Positions 43,227 through 45,624 of a stretch of 45,624 bases of DNA are shown here, piece after piece. How positions within the stretch are numbered: the first letter of the stretch is position 1; the number at the start of each line of letters is the position of its first letter. Origin of the DNA: Clostridia bacterium (GTDB taxonomy: Bacteria > Bacillota > Clostridia > Oscillospirales > CAG-272); NCBI GenBank assembly GCA_024404975.1, contig JAKSPH010000003.1, forward strand, positions 1 through 45,624, written 5' to 3'. The notes beneath the pieces are model-generated. The model ran no database searches and was not told the origin of the DNA. It saw only the letters and a program-made list of their open reading frames with translations. Made by a program: the position numbers and the translations under genes.

Positions 43227-43263
43227 AAAAACGGCGGGTGGCCTTGCGGGTTCCGCCGTTTTT
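43227..43263. terminator. Bidirectional terminator
   Basis: AAAAACGGCGG (43227-43237) pairs with CCGCCGTTTTT (43253-43263). It lies between the glycyl radical enzyme (+) and the ECF subunit gene (-). Confidence 0.85.
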
Positions 43264-43275
43264 GTTGTGGAAAGA

Positions 43276-43815
43276 TCACGGATTCTGCGGGATCTTCATG
43301 GTTTTGTCGTAGAGTTTCTTCACGCCGAACACAAAGACGAGGAGCATACCGACGACGGCACCGACACCCGCCTGCAGGATCTGATAGGGAAGTTTCACCC
43401 ACGCGTATTCGGGGGTGCTGTAAAGGAACGCTCTGCCGAGAGAGTAACCGACGACGTTGATGATCGCGCCGAGGGTAACGCCGATGCCGGAGGCAACGAC
43501 GGGATGCTTTTTCAGCACGCGGTGGGAGAGCAGAGAGATCACGACGGCTTGCACGCCGTGGGTGACGAGAGAAACGAACATAGGCGTCGGATAGAAGAAC
43601 AGATCGCCGAGGAAGGCGCCGACACCGCCGACCATGAACGCCGTTATGGGATCGAGAAGGATCGCCGCCGTGCAGATCACGATGTCGTTAAGATACAAAT
43701 GTCCGCCCGGTACGGGAATGGAAAAAATGCTGGAACTCAGCACGACGTTCATCGCCATGAGCATGGCACCGACACACATCGTGAGTATCATCTGATGCGA
43801 TTTACTTTTCATCAT
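43276..43815 (-). CDS. ECF transporter S component, probably vitamin B6-type
   Basis: A 179-residue membrane protein with about six hydrophobic helices and the S-component pattern: the VPGGHLYLND segment (35-44) near a substrate loop and D-P-I-T-A-F-M-V-G-G-V-G-A-F-L-G-D (about 55-71). Energising ECF A, A' and T subunits are not in the window, so they are shared (group II). It is divergent from a MocR-type PLP regulator and separated from it by 99 bases with an inverted repeat, so pyridoxine or a relative is the likely substrate (inference). AAAGAGG lies before the first ATG. Confidence 0.82.
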   Translation of the reverse strand: MMKSKSHQMILTMCVGAMLMAMNVVLSSSIFSIPVPGGHLYLNDIVICTAAILLDPITAFMVGGVGAFLGDLFFYPTPMFVSLVTHGVQAVVISLLSHRVLKKHPVVASGIGVTLGAIINVVGYSLGRAFLYSTPEYAWVKLPYQILQAGVGAVVGMLLVFVFGVKKLYDKTMKIPQNP

Positions 43816-43824
43816 AAAAACCTC

Positions 43825-43853
43825 TTTACAATTGAATGATCTTATGATACAAT
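43825..43853 (+). promoter_or_regulatory. Candidate promoter of the MocR gene
   Basis: TTTACA (43825-43830) and TACAAT (43848-43853), spacer 17. The -10 box lies inside the inverted repeat at 43841-43868, which suggests control by a bound regulator. Confidence 0.6.
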
Positions 43854-43868
43854 AATTCTGATCATAAG
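43841..43868. promoter_or_regulatory. Candidate MocR operator
   Basis: Perfect inverted repeat CTTATGAT (43841-43848) and ATCATAAG (43861-43868), 12-base spacer, centred between the divergent ECF and MocR genes and covering the -10 box of the MocR gene. Confidence 0.55.
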
Positions 43869-43914
43869 TAAATGGTCAGAATACGTTTTTTTGATATAAC
43901 CAGAAGGGAAGAAC

Positions 43915-45009
43915 ATGAAATATCTCATCGACAGGGAAAGCACCGTCCCGATCTATCTTCAACTGTACGCGCAACTGAAAAAAGACGTTGTGGAGGGCGT
44001 TTGCCCTTACGGCGCGCGCCTGCCGTCCAAGCGCACACTCGCGGAGAAACTCGGCATTTCGGTCATCCCCGTGGAACACGCGCTGACCTTGCTCTGCGAC
44101 GAGGGGTATGCCGAAGCGCGGGAGAGAAGCGGCGTTTTCGTCATCTACCGCAGGGACGATTTCATCACACCGCCCGTTCTGACGGCTCTGCCGGAAACGG
44201 AAGCGGGATCCCCCCTCCCGCCTGCGAAAAAAGCGGTGGGTTACGTTTTCCCCCTCTCCGTGCTGACCAAGAAAATGCGGAAAGTCATGCTCGACCGCGG
44301 GGAAGCGCTCTTGATCAAATCCCCCAACCGCGGTCTTTCCGAACTGCGCACGGCGATCACCTCCTACCTGCGGCGGAGCAACGGCATTCTCGCCGATCCC
44401 TCGCAGATCGTCATCGGTTCCGGCGCGGAATATTTGTACAGTACCGTTTTGCAACTGCTCGGCAGGGGAAGGACGTTTGCGCTTGAGGATCCCTCCTACG
44501 AAAAGATCGAAAAGGTCTATGAAGCGAACGGCGTGACCGTCGAAAAACTCCCTCTCGCCGCCGACGGCATCCGTTCGGACGCACTCGCGAAGTCGGAGGC
44601 GACCGTCCTCCACGTCACGCCCTTCAACAGTTTTCCGAGCGGGGTGACGGCAAGCGCGAGCAAACGCACCGAGTACCTGTCGTGGGCGAGAACGCGGAGC
44701 GGATTCGTCATTGAGGACAACTACGACTCCGAACTGACCGTTTCGCGCAAGAACGAGGACACGCTTTTCGCCACCGACGGCGGGAAGCACGTGATCTACC
44801 TCAACACGTTCTCCAAGACCGTGGCGCCCTCCGTGCGTGTCGGTTATATGATCCTCCCGCGGAATCTCGTCGGCGAATTCGACAGAAAACTCGGTTTTTA
44901 CTCCTGCACCGTCCCCGTGTTCGAGCAGTATCTGCTCTGTGAACTGTTGGAAAGCGGAGATTTCGAACGGCACGTCAACCGTGTCCGCCGGCAGAAACGA
45001 AAGGGCTGA
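43915..45009 (+). CDS. MocR-type regulator (GntR HTH plus aminotransferase domain), short at the C-terminus
   Basis: A 364-residue PdxR/MocR-like regulator. A GntR winged helix-turn-helix occupies about residues 8-76 (PIYLQLYAQLKKDVVEG, ARLPSKRTLAEKLGIS). The class I aminotransferase-like domain follows: SPNRGLSELRTAI (136-148), the VTPFNSFPSG segment (234-243), EDNYDSEL (267-274) and the PLP lysine K301 in NTFSKT. It normally binds pyridoxal 5'-phosphate and regulates B6 genes. The typical length is about 450-490 residues; this one stops at FERHVNRVRRQKRKG, where the small C-terminal subdomain of the fold would begin, so that part seems missing. Divergent from the ECF S component. Confidence 0.88.
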   Translation: MKYLIDRESTVPIYLQLYAQLKKDVVEGVCPYGARLPSKRTLAEKLGISVIPVEHALTLLCDEGYAEARERSGVFVIYRRDDFITPPVLTALPETEAGSPLPPAKKAVGYVFPLSVLTKKMRKVMLDRGEALLIKSPNRGLSELRTAITSYLRRSNGILADPSQIVIGSGAEYLYSTVLQLLGRGRTFALEDPSYEKIEKVYEANGVTVEKLPLAADGIRSDALAKSEATVLHVTPFNSFPSGVTASASKRTEYLSWARTRSGFVIEDNYDSELTVSRKNEDTLFATDGGKHVIYLNTFSKTVAPSVRVGYMILPRNLVGEFDRKLGFYSCTVPVFEQYLLCELLESGDFERHVNRVRRQKRKG

Positions 45010-45074
45010 ACGCGGGATGCGGGGTGTCCCCGAACCCGGCTGATTAAAGTATACTCAAAATTACAAAAACTCTA

Positions 45075-45104
45075 TTGACAAACGCTTTTCATGAATGTTA
45101 TAAT
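45075..45104 (+). promoter_or_regulatory. Sigma-A promoter of the tandem attenuator leader
   Basis: TTGACA (45075-45080) and TATAAT (45099-45104), spacer 18. The transcript should begin near 45111, before leader peptide 1. Confidence 0.85.
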
Positions 45105-45140
45105 GAAGCCGACAATACAAGAAGGAGATCTACCGTCGTG

Positions 45141-45230
45141 ATGAACCGTCGCTTTTACGGATATTACTACTTTATTTTCGCTTTTGAAAATAAGGTGTTT
45201 TGCGACGTCCGGAAGCATACGTTGGTTTGA
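45141..45230 (+). CDS. Aromatic-rich leader peptide 1
   Basis: A 29-residue peptide. AAGGAG (45122-45127) lies 10 bases before an in-frame GTG at 45138 and 13 before the ATG at 45141. Residues 5-15 contain F5 Y6 Y8 Y9 Y10 F11 F13 F15, eight aromatics in eleven positions, then the tail NKVFCDVRK (17-25). It ends 21 bases before terminator 1. This is the layout of a transcription attenuator that responds to Phe and/or Tyr supply through ribosome stalling (established for pheL-type leaders; here an inference). It shares the KVFC and RK pattern with leader peptide 2. Confidence 0.72.
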   Translation: MNRRFYGYYYFIFAFENKVFCDVRKHTLV

Positions 45231-45251
45231 CGAGTAGTTCATTCCCGATAT

Positions 45252-45291
45252 GCCGGCGGTTCGCAAGACCGCCGGCTTCTTCTTTTTTATT
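45252..45291 (+). terminator. Attenuator terminator 1
   Basis: GCCGGCGGT (45252-45260) pairs perfectly with ACCGCCGGC (45268-45276), 7-base loop, followed by TTCTTCTTTTTTATT. A possible competing pairing is GCGA/TCGC (45202-45205 with 45261-45264) plus CCGG/CCGG (45209-45212 with 45253-45256), which would block it. Confidence 0.88.
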
Positions 45292-45329
45292 CAGACACCG
45301 CATGAAAACTTTACAGACAGGACAGAACG

Positions 45330-45452
45330 ATGAACACTTTGAATCTTAATCTTTATTACAATTATTTTACTGCCTTTACCTTTGCATATCCGGGTAAAGT
45401 TTTTTGTGTTTTCCGAAAAAACGGACAAGTCGGATGCCGATACCGTCAGTGA
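45330..45452 (+). CDS. Aromatic-rich leader peptide 2
   Basis: A 40-residue peptide with AGGA about 8 bases before its ATG. Aromatics are Y9 Y10 Y12 F13 F16 F18 Y20, then GKVFCVFRK (22-30) and a short Cys/Arg tail. The KVFC-x-x-RK core is shared with leader 1 although the flanking bases differ, so the two are related in protein sequence. An inverted repeat TTTACC/GGTAAA (45375-45380 with 45393-45398) lies inside the coding region. It ends 15 bases before terminator 2. Confidence 0.68.
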   Translation: MNTLNLNLYYNYFTAFTFAYPGKVFCVFRKNGQVGCRYRQ

Positions 45453-45458
45453 TCGGCA
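45435..45458 (+). promoter_or_regulatory. Hairpin over the stop codon of leader peptide 2
   Basis: TGCCGAT (45435-45441) pairs perfectly with ATCGGCA (45452-45458), 10-base loop, and it covers the stop codon at 45450-45452. In attenuators such a hairpin can act as a pause site or as part of the competing structure. Confidence 0.6.
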
Positions 45459-45467
45459 GAAGATACG

Positions 45468-45504
45468 AACCGCTCGGTGAACACGCCGGGCGGTTTTCTT
45501 TTTT
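45468..45504 (+). terminator. Attenuator terminator 2
   Basis: AACCGCTCGG (45468-45477) pairs with CCGGGCGGTT (45486-45495) with one G-T pair and an 8-base loop, followed by TTTTCTTTTTT. Another inverted repeat TTCCGCC/GGCGGAA (45503-45509 with 45521-45527) follows just downstream. Confidence 0.85.
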
Positions 45505-45570
45505 CCGCCGTATAAAATCGGGCGGAACCTGCAATGCTTACCAATATTATATTATAAAGGAGAATCCACT

Positions 45571-45624
45571 ATGAAACGCATCCCGTCCCTCATTCTCTCA
45601 GCTGCCTTGGCGGCAAGCGCGGCC
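45571..45624 (+). CDS. Exported protein, 5' end only (possible aromatic amino acid uptake protein)
   Basis: Only the first 18 codons are in the window. AAAGGAG lies 8 bases before the ATG. The visible residues MKRIPSLILSAALAASAA are a signal peptide (positive N-terminus, then a hydrophobic, Ala-rich core), so the product is exported or a lipoprotein. Because two aromatic-rich attenuator modules precede it, I infer an aromatic amino acid uptake component such as the binding protein of an ABC transporter, but the sequence that would show this lies outside. Confidence 0.75.
   Translation, partial: MKRIPSLILSAALAASAA

Noticed and set aside
45072-45266. 64-codon minus-strand frame over leader module 1
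   Set aside because: It covers the promoter and terminator of the leader and has no start signals.
1-45624. CRISPR array or insertion sequence
   Set aside because: I saw no regularly spaced short repeats and no transposase-like protein. The only repeats of note are the 151-base tandem unit and the MATE fragment.

Overview
The window looks like a chromosomal segment of an endospore-forming, low-redox Clostridia-type Firmicute, probably an uncultured gut member of the Oscillospiraceae/Christensenellales kind. This is an inference from the gene content: dipicolinate synthase genes (dpaA, dpaB), an alanyl-tRNA synthetase under a T-box leader, a glycyl radical enzyme, an ECF vitamin transporter subunit, many SusCD-independent sugar catabolic genes, Shine-Dalgarno sequences of the AGGAGG type and sigma-A promoters with 17-base spacers. 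Most of the window is moderately GC-rich; one gene (25634-28483) is clearly AT-rich and looks acquired.

Layout. 1-2366: a small lipoprotein, then a leftward SDR oxidoreductase / flavin reductase / HTH regulator operon. 2386-8634: a leftward D-galactonate (dgo) operon (aldolase, kinase, dehydratase, a ceramidase-like hydrolase and a PHP protein), divergent from an AraC-type regulator. 8635-9140: a decayed aldolase remnant, a 151-base tandem duplication that includes the 3' end of a tRNA, and the intact tRNA-Met(CAT). 9213-16896: carbohydrate genes, namely a heparinase II/III-like protein (+) and a leftward operon of a TIM-barrel isomerase, two tandem PHP proteins, mannonate dehydratase and an aldo/keto reductase, then a GH39-like glycosidase. 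16942-19754: DUF1854 protein and a zinc-ribbon ABC exporter. 20070-24613: an orphan hairpin, the alaS T-box (specifier GCA), alaS and a MATE transporter. 24746-28514: a lone VWA protein, a displaced copy of part of the MATE gene, and an AT-rich 949-residue helicase/nuclease/exonuclease/HTH/membrane-anchor fusion. 28534-35586: a GtaA/DUF4965 protein, an HtrA-like lipoprotein protease, dpaAB, a 36-residue membrane peptide gene and two membrane or lipoproteins of unknown role. 35699-40835: PAP2 phosphatase, UlaG-like metallohydrolase, an AraC regulator, and the TrkH/TrkA potassium uptake pair. 40888-45009: an orphan glycyl radical enzyme, an ECF S component and a divergent MocR regulator. 45075-45624: two tandem aromatic-rich leader peptide plus terminator modules in front of an exported protein whose gene runs off the window.

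How the parts work together. Three blocks deal with acidic sugars: DgoD, DgoK and the aldolase take D-galactonate to pyruvate and glyceraldehyde 3-phosphate, UxuA dehydrates D-mannonate to the KDG branch of the same chemistry, and the heparinase-, GH39- and DUF4965-type proteins could release substrates. The most unusual signals are (a) the double attenuator at the right end, where two Phe/Tyr-rich leader peptides with a shared KVFC tail each precede an intrinsic terminator, and (b) the AT-rich single-gene helicase-nuclease fusion, which has the look of a genome-defence or mobile-element protein. The first 80 bases hold no gene that I can support.
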